DNA from: Tretioscincus oriximinensis
Lineage: Eukaryota; Chordata; Lepidosauria; Squamata; Gymnophthalmidae
Direction: 5' to 3'
DNA length: 64,000 nt
Assembly: GCA_022410635.1 (NCBI GenBank)
Contig: JAJVDF010000451.1
Span: 769,007 to 833,006, forward strand
The notes under the pieces were generated by a model. That model did no database searches, was not told where the DNA came from, and saw nothing but the letters and a program-made list of their open reading frames with translations. Of this stretch, positions 1 to 11,640 are shown in pieces. The first letter of the stretch is position 1. Each line of letters opens with the position of its first letter. A program made the translations under genes and the position numbers.

Positions 1-741
1 TTGGGTGAATGCCGTCTGGCCCTGGGGATTTATAAATGTTCAGGTTATTTAGGCCAGCAAGGACTTCCTCCCTTGTTATCTCTATCCAGTTTAATTCCTC
101 TGGTGTTCTTTCTGAGAAAACTAAATCTGTTGCGGGTAAATTCCCTCTGTCTTCTTCAGTGAAAACTGAAGCAAAAAATTCATTTAACCTCTCTGCAATC
201 TCCACGTCCTCCTTGATTATGCCCTTTTGTCCATTGCTATCGAGTGGTCCGACTGCTTTCCTGGTAGGATTCTTAGTTCTGATATATTTGAAAAAGTCCT
301 TATTATTTCTTTTAATTTTGTTTGCAATGTGCTCCTCAAAGTTTTTCTTCGCATCCCTGACTAGCACCTTGCATTTGGTTTGCCACAGTTTGTGCTCCCT
401 TCTGTTCTCCTCACTAGGATAAGCCTTCCACTTTTTAAATGAGTTTCTCTTCATTCTAATTACTTCCTTTACTGCAGAGGTAAGCCATACGGGTGTCCTC
501 TTGGACTTGGCAGAACCCTTTCTTCTCTTGGGAATGCATTTTATTTGAGCTTCCGATATTGTATTTACAAACAATTCCCATGCTTTTTGAAGGGACTGGA
601 CTTTTCTCACTTTCCCTTTTATTTTATTTTTTACCATTTTCCTCATTTTGGGAAAATTTCCTCTGTGAAAGTTGAAAGTTTCTGTGTTAGAACTGCTTGA
701 CAATTTTCTGTCCACATTCAGGTTGAAAGTTATCGTATTGA
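1..741 (-). mobile_element. CR1/L3-type LINE, internal ORF2 segment (inverted 5' part)
   Basis: Read on the minus strand this is one open frame of about 240 codons running off the left edge. It includes TPVWLTSAVKEV, AERLNEFFASVFTEED and the reverse-transcriptase motif YKSPGPDGIHP. This is the linker and start of the RT domain of a CR1-superfamily LINE. It meets a plus-strand LINE 3' end at about 741, a head-to-head layout explained in the findings. Confidence 0.85.
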
Positions 742-1215
742 TTGAAGAGTATAAAATCATGCACGGGATGGATAAGGTGAATAGAGAAAAAATGTCTTCT
801 CTATTGCATAACACTAGGACCAGTGGGCGTTCCTTGAAGCTAATGGGCAGAAGAGTGAGGACAGACAAGGGAAAGTAGTTTTTCTCCCAGAGGTTCATCG
901 GCCTTTGGAATTTACTTCCAGAAGAGGTGGTGGTAGCTAGCAGCCTGGATAGCTTTAAGACAGGATTAGACAGGTTCATGGATGCCAGGGGTATAATCAG
1001 CTACTAAGTTGGACGTCTTGATACTGCCTCTGAGATGGAGCAACAGACAGTATTCCTGAAATGCCATTTGCAGAATGTCGAGAACAGTTGAAGATTTTGC
1101 CTTCTTCTGTTCCAGACTGCCCAGGTGCAATTGGTGGGCCTCTGTGTGAGACAGAAAGCTGGACTAGATGGGCTCCGGCCCGTTTCAGAACTGCTCCTCT
1201 TATGTTCTTATGCTT
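742..1215 (+). mobile_element. CR1/L3-type LINE 3' end
   Basis: It encodes degraded EVYKIMHGMDKVNREKM, RTSGRSLKLMGRRVRTDKGK and FINRWNxLPEEVV-like C-terminal sequence. It ends in the tail GAACTGCTCCTCTTATGTTC TTATG typical of this family. Two related copies in the window are at 32612-33140 and 40496-41000, both minus. Confidence 0.85.
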
Positions 1216-1854
1216 TTAATGGCCTTTACTGTTTCATAATATACTATCAAATAGAGAAAATTCTGATTTGTGAAATCTGCACTTCAAAAGATGATGCATT
1301 AGAATACACAAGAATTGGACGTACCTCCATTCCCTTGATTCAACACAAAATCAACTTGAAGCAACCTAGTTTTCAAGTTATCTAACAAGGCAACAAATAC
1401 TCAAAAAAGTGTAATCTTTTTGGATACAGGATCAAGATATACATATTTTAAAAAAGAGTACTTTGATAGTTCTTTAAATTACTGAAGTTTCCTGAACTAA
1501 AAATTAGATAGCGACAGGAAGCTGGCAACTCATTTTGTTTGAAATTCATATTGTCCTATGTTGACTCAAGTATCTAAGCTAGGTAGTTAGAATTCATCTT
1601 GCTTTACACTCATTTTTTTCTTTTTTATTACTGGGTCACAGCAGATCTTGTGTTGTTATTATTTCTTTAAATCGTCATCAATAGTATTCTTTCATATATA
1701 TACATTTGTAAACTTGTTTATTACTATTGCATTTCTGACAATTTATGAGAAGAAATCCAAAGTTACCTTTTTAAATTCATCAAATGTTTTAATGTACCTT
1801 GGGATTGCCCTAAGGCCTGTTTTGCTCTTATTAAACTCAAATATTAATACTTAC

Positions 1855-2009
1855 ACCAACTTTGAAGTTTTGTACTGAGCCATCCAGGAAATGCACAGTG
1901 CAAATTATCTCAGATCGAGTTCGGTCTTTTGGTGCTTCTAATGCGCGATTGTTATTTATTTTTCCACTTAGTGCCCATAATCGAGAATTCATAACTATTG
2001 TTGAACAAT
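1855..2009 (-). CDS. PTPN3: PTPN3 first coding exon (start of FERM domain)
   Basis: PTPN3 is a cytosolic, membrane-skeleton-linked tyrosine phosphatase with FERM, PDZ and PTP domains. The exon has a good acceptor (polypyrimidine, CTTCCAG|ATTG at 2009), 17 bases of 5' UTR, an ATG at 1992-1990 and 46 codons, ending GGT|GTAAGT with the donor at 1854-1853. The peptide starts [14 protein letters not shown] and contains [15 protein letters not shown] and VQNFKV. It aligns with no gap to the human PTPN3 start as I recall it (MTSRLRALGGRINN..., KTRSEVICSIHFLDG). PTPN4 is a worse match. The next exon would be to the left of the window. An alternative donor TTG|GTGTAA two bases upstream cannot be excluded. 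This is the only PTPN3 coding exon visible, so a stray duplicated exon is possible, though the intact splice signals argue against it. Confidence 0.85.
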
Positions 2010-2192
2010 CTGGAAGAAAGGGCAATAGTCACATTAAAGTATAACATGCAGCTAATTGTATACATGCTTTTCTTTAAAATGATGCGTTAGCAGGTGAATT
2101 TTCATCATACAGGAGGGATGTTTGAGAAGTGGAAATACTTCTCTGCAAAATCATCACAGTGCAGTACAATAATCTCTTGATAAAGATCATAT

Positions 2193-2325
2193 AGTATTCT
2201 TTCATATATATACATTTGTTATATATTAATTATATATAATAATTAAATTATTATATATATAAACAATATATATATAATATAAATTAAATATATAATAATT
2301 AAATATCACAATATTGTTAATATTG
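2193..2325. repeat. AT-rich low-complexity tract
   Basis: Runs of TATATA and AATTA with several overlapping palindromes. It begins inside a 29-bp motif that is also present at 1681-1709. Confidence 0.8.
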
Positions 2326-2519
2326 TGAACACAACATATTGCATTATTGTGTCTAGCAGTATGAGGGGTCATTGTTATTGCAAGTTGATTTGTGATGTCA
2401 CTTCCTGTCCCAAGGTACCCTTTTCCAGATGTGGGGAAGGAAGTGACATCATACAAGAATCCATGCTTCATATGAGAATGAAGAATTTCACAAAACGTAT
2501 GAAATTGTGAGATTCCCAG

Positions 2520-3364
2520 CAGTGATTGAGTATTCTAAATTAGGTACAGGACCAAATATTCTCACATGATAAACCTTCAAGAATTTATCAGCCCCACACA
2601 TGTTTAAGTTAGCCAACAAAATATTTTAAAAGAAAAAATAATTAAAGCTCAGAAGGACACAATCAAATTCTAGCAAGGCTAACCCTGAGTAAGTTGGTTT
2701 CATGACCAGAAGATGAATGTTTGATCCAGAAAGGAACTTCATGCACACTTTATATGATAGTAATGCTAACAAATATTATTAGATATGATACAATCTTGCA
2801 TCCTTATTAATGCAGTTATTAGAAACTACGGAATCCAATTTTATGTTTATCACCTTTATCAGGATCATGCGCATGGGCAATTTTGTGATGATTAGAATAA
2901 ATATAACAAACACTGAAACCATCTAATTGCTTTGGGATCCCATCCTTCATATTCAATAAAGCATATTCTGCTCAAAATATGGAATTATTTGGATGATGCC
3001 AACATAATGGTGCGAGATAGAAATTGACAGAAATACTGAAAAGCTTTCACAACTTTTCAGCCTTACAGGCAATGTTTAAAACATTTCCCACCCCATACAA
3101 TTACTAAACAAAGGATAACAGAATAATAGAATCAATTGAAGAACATAAAATACTTGTGCATAGTCTTATCGAGAAACTTAAAACCAAATTATATTCCAAT
3201 CATACAGCAAATCAAGAGAGACAGAAGATCAGCCAATGAAAAGTTTTACATTACTAAGTAGAATAGCAGTAATTAAAATGAAAACAATTTGAAAATAACT
3301 GTACTTATTTCAAATATTGGAAGTACTTCCTACTGTTATAAACAATAGAGAATGACAACAAATA
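2520..3364. other. No feature recognised
   Basis: AT-rich sequence 5' of the PTPN3 coding exon (intron on that model). I see no open frame, tail or inverted repeat worth reporting. Confidence 0.6.
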
Positions 3365-3452
3365 TTAGTCCAGCAAAGGAGCTAGCAGCACTTTGAGACT
3401 AACTTCAGAAAAGTGGGTGGCATAAGCTTTCGTAGACACATCTACTTCTTCT
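3365..3452 (-). repeat. Hammerhead-like hairpin repeat, copy 1 (truncated)
   Basis: Matches the minus strand of a roughly 130-bp repeat seen also at 19128-19265, 45558-45690 and 51148-51385. Shared strings include AGGAGCTAGCAGCACTTTGA and GGTGGCATAAGCTTTCGTAG. The hairpin end is cut off at CTTCTTCT. Confidence 0.8.
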
Positions 3453-6129
3453 AACAAATATTAGAATATGTGAATGTGTCCAAAAAAATCATGTCCTCCA
3501 AAACAGCTGATGAATAAAAGTATTACAAACAATACCTGTTGCTTCACTTTGCAGCAGCGGGTGAGTTTGCCTGGATTTTGAGTGGTCTTGTGTGCTTTAT
3601 TTTTACAATTTTTATTGAATTATATAACTAATGCATTTGTTATATGAGTAGCAAATGTTTGTCTTGAAATGGAAGCATATAGAAACAAAAGCAGCCCCAA
3701 AATTGGAAACATTTCTTGTATTAACACCATAAAGAAAAATATGATCAAACTCCCCATCATTCAGGATCACATAAACTCCTGAACATTATGGCAAGGCAAA
3801 TTTCTTCCACCATTATCTCCACTAACAAAACAATCTAGAAGAATCATAAATACTTAGTGGGACAGTTTTGAGGATAAAAGATGGTAAAGGACTTCTTTGG
3901 TGTGTCTTCAAAGATCTCCTAAAAGAATACAAAGATGATGACTGACGCACTTCAAGGAGGAGTCTAGTCTATAGGTTGGGGGCAAACACCAAGAAGATCC
4001 TATCCTGGGTTCTCACTCCATTTGTTTCTAAAAGGGGTAATACAACCAGGAGGGCCTGCTAGTTATTTAAGCATCATTAAGCAGCAATTATGGAAAGGAA
4101 GTTCACAATGTGCTGCTAACAAAAGTTAATGCCTTTTTAAAAAGCACTTAGTCTTTAATACAACAGCTGCTATTAAAACAACCCAAGCAGGTGATNCCTG
4201 TAAATGACCATTTCTATGTGTTCCTTTTTTTGAATATTCAATGTAATATTTACCCTGAAGTTTGTAGACTGAAATAAAATGCAGAATAACTAGTTTTTCA
4301 GTAATAATTTCAAAACTCTTATGCAACACTTTGGGTTAGAATAACTAGAGAAAAGAAAACACCATGTATAGCAGCTGTTGAGAGTAAAAGAAAGAATGGA
4401 AATTTCAAAATATTCATGCTTTATTCTGGAATAATCCAGTATAGCCTAAGATCATGATAAGGAAAATCAGCAGTTCTGAAAAATCCCTAAATTGTGATTT
4501 GCCTTCTGCATCCAATGTCAAAAAGTTGATGCACAGAGAGAGAGAAATAAAGATGAATAAATAAATATACCAATAAGTATAGAATTTTTATATATATATA
4601 AAAAACAGATCCTTCCATTCAGATGGGAGGGGAAAATCAAAGACTTCACTTGTGCAAGCTCACTTTTGTGGATCCCAAAGTTGTCTTGTAACAGAACCAG
4701 TAATACAGGGTTTACATAACCTGTGGTTAAGAGTTCATGACACCTTTAGAATTCATATTAATTCATATACAAAATAGATTGTCTCCTCCTCTGTCTAGTC
4801 AATAAAACGTCAATCTAAAACTATATTTACATATAGTCCCTCATCAAAAGTTCCTTAACTCATCAATTATGGAATAAGAATATTCTAAATAGGTAACTGT
4901 CTAAAAAACAAGAACAGAACAATTTTCAGTTTGCAAAAAGACCAGAAATGGATCCATCAAGGTTCAGTATTGGAACCTATGCTTTTTAACTCATCATTCA
5001 TACATGGTCTAGAAATAAGAACTCTGCATACAATTCTGATTATTACCACACAATAAAAGAATGTAAAAGCAATAGTATGAAAGAAACTGGAAGGAAAATA
5101 AGGAAGTATGTATACAACAATTATACTATTTTGTTAAAGTTCCTGGAACATCTCAGCAAGGTTGCCAACAAAGAGGGTTTTTATACATATGATATGAGAA
5201 TATATAATGAGTATTAATTATAACAGAAATATTTAATTGTGGAATTAATAGTTATGAGAATATGTAGGAAATTAGGGTACATTTAAAGAGGGATGAAATA
5301 AAATTAAGATTANGTTTTCTATTCCAGGTGTAAATTTGATGTTCCAGCCCTCAGTAAGGATAGAAATAAATATGTAGGTTGTGGAAAAGGGGAGAGCTGG
5401 AATAGGAGAAAAGGGACAAAATGTATTCCATATACATTATGATGATGATGACAATAAATAGTGTTTTGACTCTCCCTAAAGGAACTAGCCTTGAGAGCAT
5501 TAAGAAAGAATTANGTAGATACATTTAGAAGCCATGGATCAATTCTACTGGAATCTACTGCCCAAGAATCCTCTCCAAGTATAGGCAACATGACACTAAA
5601 GGCAACTGGAGGAAGTTGGGAACAGTGAAGGTTTTACCTTTGTTTTCTGCTTGAGAATGCCCAGAAGTAACTGGTGGGCTACTATGTAGAAGAGGATGCT
5701 GAACTGTGACCCAAGTATTTCCTAACAGTCCCAGCACTTGTTTCTCAACAGCATCACCTTAATAAGCTCATCCCTTATGGGAGATATATGCAGAGCAGGT
5801 TGTGTCACAGTTGAATGCAGTTGCTGTCAGAAGAACTGATTATGATACTGATACTGATTCCAGTCACACTCCTAATTCTCTGGTTATGGCAGAAAAATAA
5901 TTGGACATTACAGTATTGCTATGATTTATGCCAATAATACATTCCTACCAAGGAGAACCTGAACTTTATATGAATGCAGATGGTATATTTGGAGGGAGAG
6001 TCAGTTAGGAGCATATGTCAGTTACTAGGGACTTGAATTCTGGATGACCTGCCCTGAACATTTGGAGGGGAAAAAATCACACAGAGAGTTCCAATAGCAA
6101 CTGTAAATAACAAGGCACCGTAATGACTG
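3453..6129. other. No gene recognised
   Basis: AT-rich intronic sequence with a short TATATA palindrome at 4587-4602 and a few single Ns. No repeat family is identified. Confidence 0.6.
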
Positions 6130-6269
6130 GATGTTTCTTAATTAGTTTTTTTTTTGAAGTTTTATTTAAGAGTTCGCATGTTTCAAAATTACAAAATGAA
6201 TGAGTAGTCAAAAACAGTCGAACAACAATAACAAAATATTACAAAATAGTGCAGATGTTTCTTAATTAG
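6130..6269 (-). mobile_element. Short 5'-truncated retroposon with 16-bp target duplication
   Basis: GATGTTTCTTAATTAG occurs exactly at 6130-6145 and 6254-6269. Between the copies lies about 108 bp starting with a T-run (poly(A) on the minus strand) and looking like a LINE 3' end. The perfect flanking repeat and tail are the marks of target-primed reverse transcription and suggest a recent insertion. The source LINE is not identified. Confidence 0.85.
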
Positions 6270-7769
6270 TTGAGGGTATAAAAGAATTTTGGGTTTGGAG
6301 GAAAGTTGCTGTGATCACAAATACGTTGCTGTATGTGTAGAATTGATTCCCCCACACACACCTTAAATCTAGAGCTAAATGACCAGTTTTGATATAGAAC
6401 TGGAAGTTTAACAATTCCTGACACTTGATTCTGAGTTCCCCATACTATATCTTCTTCAAAGCCACTCCCCTTAAATCACTTTCCTTTTCCAAATCTTCTA
6501 TTTAATCATAACTGTTTTAAGCTTCTTTATTTATTTGCATTTCCATTGTGCCATATTCCAAAGATCGCATGGTGAGTTACAACAAAGAGAAGCAGTAACA
6601 GATATATGCAGTACCACACACTGGATAAGTTATTGAAACCACAAAATCAGTGACGAATTTAGAGTCACTTGATATCATACATGTTCATTTTAGGTTAATA
6701 TGGTGTTAAAAGAACTAACAAGTCAGTTACCAATCTGGAACTGAAAATACATGGAGACTTGGGGTTGTTTACTGCTTCTTAGTTTAACCTGTCTCACAGA
6801 ATAAATGTGGGGATAAAATAGAGGAAAAGGGAATAATGAATTCCAGCTTGGACTCTTTTGAGGAAAGGAAGAATATAAAAAGGACTTAGTGCTAAGCCAC
6901 CTGACAAACCTAATTTTTCTGCAGAAATGAACCTTGTTTCCAACTGTGTATTTCTTTCAATATTGGAGTGTTAGCAACTAAGCAATACTTTGCTATATAT
7001 AAACCAACTCTTATATTGATATTGATCATACATTCAGACAAAACAAGAGTTTCTTAGCTGTTAAATTCCTGAAGACTTGTATTATCTCTACCAAGAGTCA
7101 CGGCTCTCTGAGAGTGGGTAGAATTGCAAGAAAGTTCTGTGACCAAGAGGAACAAACAATAGCACTGAGGCACCAAGAACATGCAAATTGTAGCAAAAGC
7201 ATTCTCACTTGCACTATGCATCAGTCATAGAGAAAGAAGAAACTACTTTGAGCTTGGAGAAGTGAAGTAAATGAGTTCAGTTAAGACATATTACTTCTGT
7301 GAGATCAGATACTTTGTCATGCTAAAGGTAACTAAGTGCCTGAGGGAAGACACATTTTTTCAGTGTCTGACTTCACTTCATCTATGTCTTTCAACTTTCA
7401 CATTTAACGTGAGAAATCTCATAGTTATGCATACAGATACTTTTGAGTTGTGACAAGCACACTATGATAAACCTGTAAGAAATACCTGTAATCATTGTAT
7501 AGCAGTGTATAGACAGGCTTCTAAAACTTCAAATAATGCAAACAACATGCAGCGGCAGAATAAGCAATAGTGCAATTTNCAGAAAATATGAAGAAATTAA
7601 AGAAGATTAAAATACAAAATTAAAATATAAAATCTCAAAACATTCATATTCTCTCACAATGACTAAANGGTTTGATATGGCTAGTATGAAAAGGAATGTA
7701 AAAGTTCCTTTTGCAAAGAGGACTATGGTACAAAACATGAATATGATTTTGCAGATTTGACACAAAAGA
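6270..7769. other. No gene recognised
   Basis: Between the small retroposon and the CR1. A TTTATTTATTTGCATTTCC stretch at about 6525-6545 may be a very old L2/SINE tail on the minus strand. Nothing else is seen. Confidence 0.55.
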
Positions 7770-8000
7770 CTACTGTATTAATCTATTCATTGTTTTTAAG
7801 GGATCAACATAGCAATAATCCAGATTGTAAGAAAGGTTGGAGTTGCTTCATGGAAATATTACTATACAGAAACCTCTTCAAGGTTCTGAACTTCCATGAA
7901 AGCTTAGGAGACCTCAGAGGTTCAAGTTTCAGAAAATGGAAGCTCAGTAGAAACCATCTGGGTAAGAGTACAAGGAGAGAAAAACAGAAAGGACACCATN

Positions 8001-8312
8001 GTGGGAGTTTATTATAGGCCTCCTGGACAAACAGAAGATATGGATGAACTATTCCTACAACAGATGACTATGCTCTCAAATAAACATGATACAGTGATCA
8101 TGGGAGATTTTAACTATCCAGACATTTGCTGGGAATCTCTCTCGGGCAAAACTCACGGGTCTACTAAATTTTTATCTTCTCTAGCTGATAATTTTATCTG
8201 CCAAAAAGTGGAAGAAAAAACAAGAGGATCCGCTATCCTGGATCTAATTCTTACCAACAAGGAGGAAATGGTTGAGGAAGTAAGGGTGGCTGGGACCTTG
8301 GGCTGCAATCAT
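8001..8312 (+). pseudogene. CR1 ORF2 fragment: endonuclease C-terminal part
   Basis: An open frame of 104 codons with the endonuclease motifs [10 protein letters not shown] and ILDLILTN. It stops at CAT TGA just where the reading frame continues one base out ([15 protein letters not shown]), so a single frameshift near 8310 separates it from the RT part. Confidence 0.85.
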
Positions 8313-9240
8313 TGAATTCTACATAACAAAGGGAGGAAGACCNGAGAGGACTCAGACGTCAAGACTGGATTTCAGAAGAGCAGATTTTGATGGACTAAGA
8401 AGGAGGGTAGGAAGAATCCAATGGTTGGAAGTCTTAAAGGACAGAAATGTCCAAGAAGNATGGGAAATCTTGCGAAATGAGATTTTAGAAGCACAATCTT
8501 TAACAATTCCCCAAAGAAGAAAACATGGGAAGCATCTAAGGAGGCCACTNTGGTTGAACCCAAATCTTAATAATTTACTAAAAAAGAAAAAAATANTGTT
8601 TATGAAATGGAAGAAGGGGGACATTTCTAAGGAAGAATATAAGGCAGTCTGCAGTAATTGTAGGGCAAGTGTCAGAAAAGTTAAAGCTGAATATGAATTG
8701 AGTCTTGCAAGGCATGTAAAAAGCAATAATAAAGGGTTTNGGGGGTATGGCAAAAGCAAAAGAAAAGCTAAAGATGCTATAGGAGTTCTACAGAGGGAAA
8801 ATGGCGAAATGATCAAAAACAATACTGAGAAAGCTGAACTTCTGAACACTTATTTTACAACTGTGTTTTCTGAAAAAGGACATACAACAACAGCTGCCCT
8901 TCATTCTGCTATTGAAGGAACAAAAGAATCAAAACACTTAATAGACAGAGAAAAGGTGAGGGAACGCTTAGCAAATTTAAATGAATTCAAATCTCCAGGC
9001 CCAGATGAACTACATCCCAGGGTACTGAAGGAACTAGCAGAAGTAATAGCGGAACCACTTGCAGTGATCTTTGAAAATTCATGGACAACAGGAGAAGTCC
9101 CAGTAGAATGTAGAAGAGCAAATGTTGTCCCTATCTTCAAAAAGGGTAAAAAGGTAGAACCGGGAAACTACAGGCCTGTGACTTCAATACCAGGAAAGCT
9201 CCTTGAACAAGTTATAAAGCAGCATGTATGCAGTAATTAA
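8311..9240 (+). pseudogene. CR1 ORF2 fragment: linker and first RT motifs
   Basis: An open frame in the second phase with SPGPDELHPRVLKELA and ANVVPIFKKGKKVEPGNYRP (RT motifs 0 to 2). Four Ns fall in it. It ends at TAA 9238-9240; RT sequence continues in another frame from about 9224, marking the second frame break. Confidence 0.9.
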
Positions 9241-10378
9241 TCAGAGCCAACATGGATTTGTAACAAACAAGTCATGCCAGACTAATCTAATTTCTTTCTA
9301 TGATAGCATTACCAAATGGGTTGATCAGGGAAATGCAGTAGATGTGGTATATCTTGACTTCAGTAAAGCATTTGACAAAGTATCTCATTCCATCCTTATT
9401 GAAAAAATGGTGAAGTATGGGATTGACAAAACAACAGTTAGATGGATTGAAAACTGGCTTAGTGATCGTACTCAGAGAGTGATAATAAATGGTTGCACAT
9501 CCAATTGGAAGAATGTTTCAAGTGGAGTACCACAAGGGTCTGTCCTGGGCCCAGTGCTATTTAACATATTTATAAATGATCTAGATGAAGGAATTGAAGG
9601 AAAATTTATCAAATTTGCTGATGACACAAAAATAGGCGGTGTTGCCAATACTAAACAAGATAGAGATAGGATTCAAAAAGATCTAGACAAACTTGAACAA
9701 TGGGCTGAAACTAACAGAATGGTATTTAACAGAGAGAAATGCAAGATGCTACATCTGGGCAAAAATAATGAAAGCAGCACAGGTGAGAAAGACCTGGGTG
9801 TTTTAGTAGATCACAGATTAAACATGAGTCAGCAGTGTGAAGCAGCTGCAAAGAAGGCAAACACAATCCTGGGATGTATCAAGAGGGGCATAGAATCTCG
9901 CTCACGTGAAGTTATTATTCCTCTCTACAGTACGTTGCTACGACCACACTTGGAATACTGTGTTCAGTTCTGGGGGGCCCAATTTAAAAAGGACATTGAT
10001 AAACTAGAGCAAGTACAAAAGAGAGTTACAAGGATGGTGAGTGGTCTGGAAACCATGTCCTATGGGGAAAGATTAAAGGATCTAGGGATGTTTAGTCTGC
10101 AAAAGAGAAGACTGAGAGGAGACCTGATAGCTGTCTACAAATATTTGAAGGGCTGTCACAGAGCAGAGGGATCAGCACTGTTCTCATTAGCACATGGAAG
10201 GACTAGAAACAATGGAATGAAACTGCAGGGGAGTAGATTTAGATTAGATATCAGAAAAAACTTTCTAACAGTCAGGGTGATAAACCAGTGGAACAGTTTG
10301 CCACAGGGGGTGGTGAGTTCGCCGTCACTGGAAGTCTTCAAACAGAGACTGGATAGTCATCTTTCTGGGGTGGTTTAA
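9224..10378 (+). pseudogene. CR1 ORF2 fragment: RT core and C-terminal region
   Basis: 384 open codons. The palm carries YLDFSKAFDKVSH, the SGVPQGSVLGP turn and FADD (catalytic aspartates). The C-terminal part has EYCVQFWGAQFKKDIDKLEQ and FLTVRVINQWNSLPQGVV, then a stop at 10378 and a 3' UTR of about 75 bp ending in ATTCTATG units. No protein product is expected because of the two upstream breaks. Confidence 0.92.
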
Positions 10379-10455
10379 TGAATCCTGCATCGGGCAGGGG
10401 GTTGGACTCGATGACCCTGGAGGTCCCTTCCAACTCTATGATTCTATGATTTTAA

Positions 10456-11289
10456 TGTTTCTATTAAAAGGTGGGTTGGGTAGTCAGTCATAAAGAGCAA
10501 CAGCATACTGTGAAGACTAGCAAAGGAATTGTGGGCTATATACTGCTTTAAAAGAAGGCATCTGACTCAGTAAGGATGCATTCTCATGGAAGTGAAAGAA
10601 GTGGGTTTGAGAACTGCAAAGTGAATTCAATTTCCACTGCTGTATTTTTCCGTTTCCAACTCTGTTTCCGGTTTGTTTCAACGTCCGCACAAGATTCTTA
10701 TTGGTTTCTGGAGTTAACGGCCTCATTGATTGAGTAATCTGTTTTCAGAGAGTCCTGTTTCCATGCTCTGATCCAGCTTTTTTTNAAAAAAATGGCCAAG
10801 TTCTGCACAAATGCATAATTACAAAAAATAAATACAGATATAGGTATTTAGTTTTGTGCAAAACTAGAACCCAACCCACCAAGAAACCCTTTAAAAACTA
10901 CTGTTGCCTCCTTGGAGATTAGAACAAAACAGAGGCACAGCAGCAGTGCATGGCAGTGTACACACAGAGGTGCTCCCACTATGGGCAAACTATAGCCAGA
11001 TCACGGTTAGCTCAAATTGAGAAAAACCACACTTGTTTCACTTTTAGAGGGAGAACTCCATTACAGCAACATGTGGCTTTGCAAATGACACATCACAAAA
11101 ATGCTCCCCCTATGGATTATAGGGAAATTGCATTCACCCAGTGCAAAGCCATACAGCTTTCAGTCCAGTTTTCCCCGCTAGTAGGAATGCAACCTAATTG
11201 AGTGGAGCAGAATGCAAATTTAACAAAGAGAACTATAATTCTTTCTACTGCATTTTATACTTCCTCATTCTCTTTTTAACAAATCTCTG
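10456..11289. other. No feature recognised
   Basis: Unique-looking sequence after the CR1 tail. The open frames here are short and do not resemble known proteins. Confidence 0.6.
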
Positions 11290-11640
11290 CCACTTATTAT
11301 ATATTGATCTAGGGGGACCCATATTGTATGAATATTTGTATCTTTTTCCACTATCAAATCCATTTGATCAATGATTTTTATAAATTCCAACCATTTTTTA
11401 ACTTTTTCGCTGAGATAGCCTGGGTTGCCAGAACCAATTGTTTAACCAAATACTTATCAATATTTAAATTCATTCTTTATCGTTTCAGCAAAATATATTC
11501 TTCTTTTGTCCGTATACAATGGGTTCTCAATGTTACATTAATCTGACCCGCTATGCCCCCCCTCCAAAATTTGAAGTTAGTCCCATGACCACAACATGTG
11601 TAAATGAGATCTGATAATTTCTTTACAATGTTCACTGCTT
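11290..11640 (-). mobile_element. L1-like LINE C-terminal remnant
   Basis: On the minus strand, a TCCGHGTNFKFW-like string sits where L1 proteins have the C-terminal motif with cysteine and KFW. The downstream sequence is compatible with a decayed L1. The call is weak and rests on short similarity. Confidence 0.4.

Larger units (their letters stand above)
7770..10455 (+). mobile_element. Near-complete CR1 LINE (EN, RT, 3' tail)
   Basis: Contains the end of the AP endonuclease domain ([30 protein letters not shown]), then the RT linker, RT and C-terminal region, and the CR1 3' tail TTCCAACTCTATGATTCTAT. Strings such as VYLDFSKAFDKVSHSIL, SGVPQGSVLGPVLFN and the catalytic FADDTKIGG are intact. 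The 5' part of the endonuclease is missing or decayed before about 8000. The left boundary is approximate. Confidence 0.93.

Noticed and set aside
2391..2455. Hairpin with GATGTCACTTCCT and its reverse
   Set aside because: Only 13 bp arms; no flanking duplication or second copy found, so not called as an element.
8352..8849. Minus-strand 165-codon open frame
   Set aside because: Antisense of the CR1 RT linker; codon pattern follows the sense frame.
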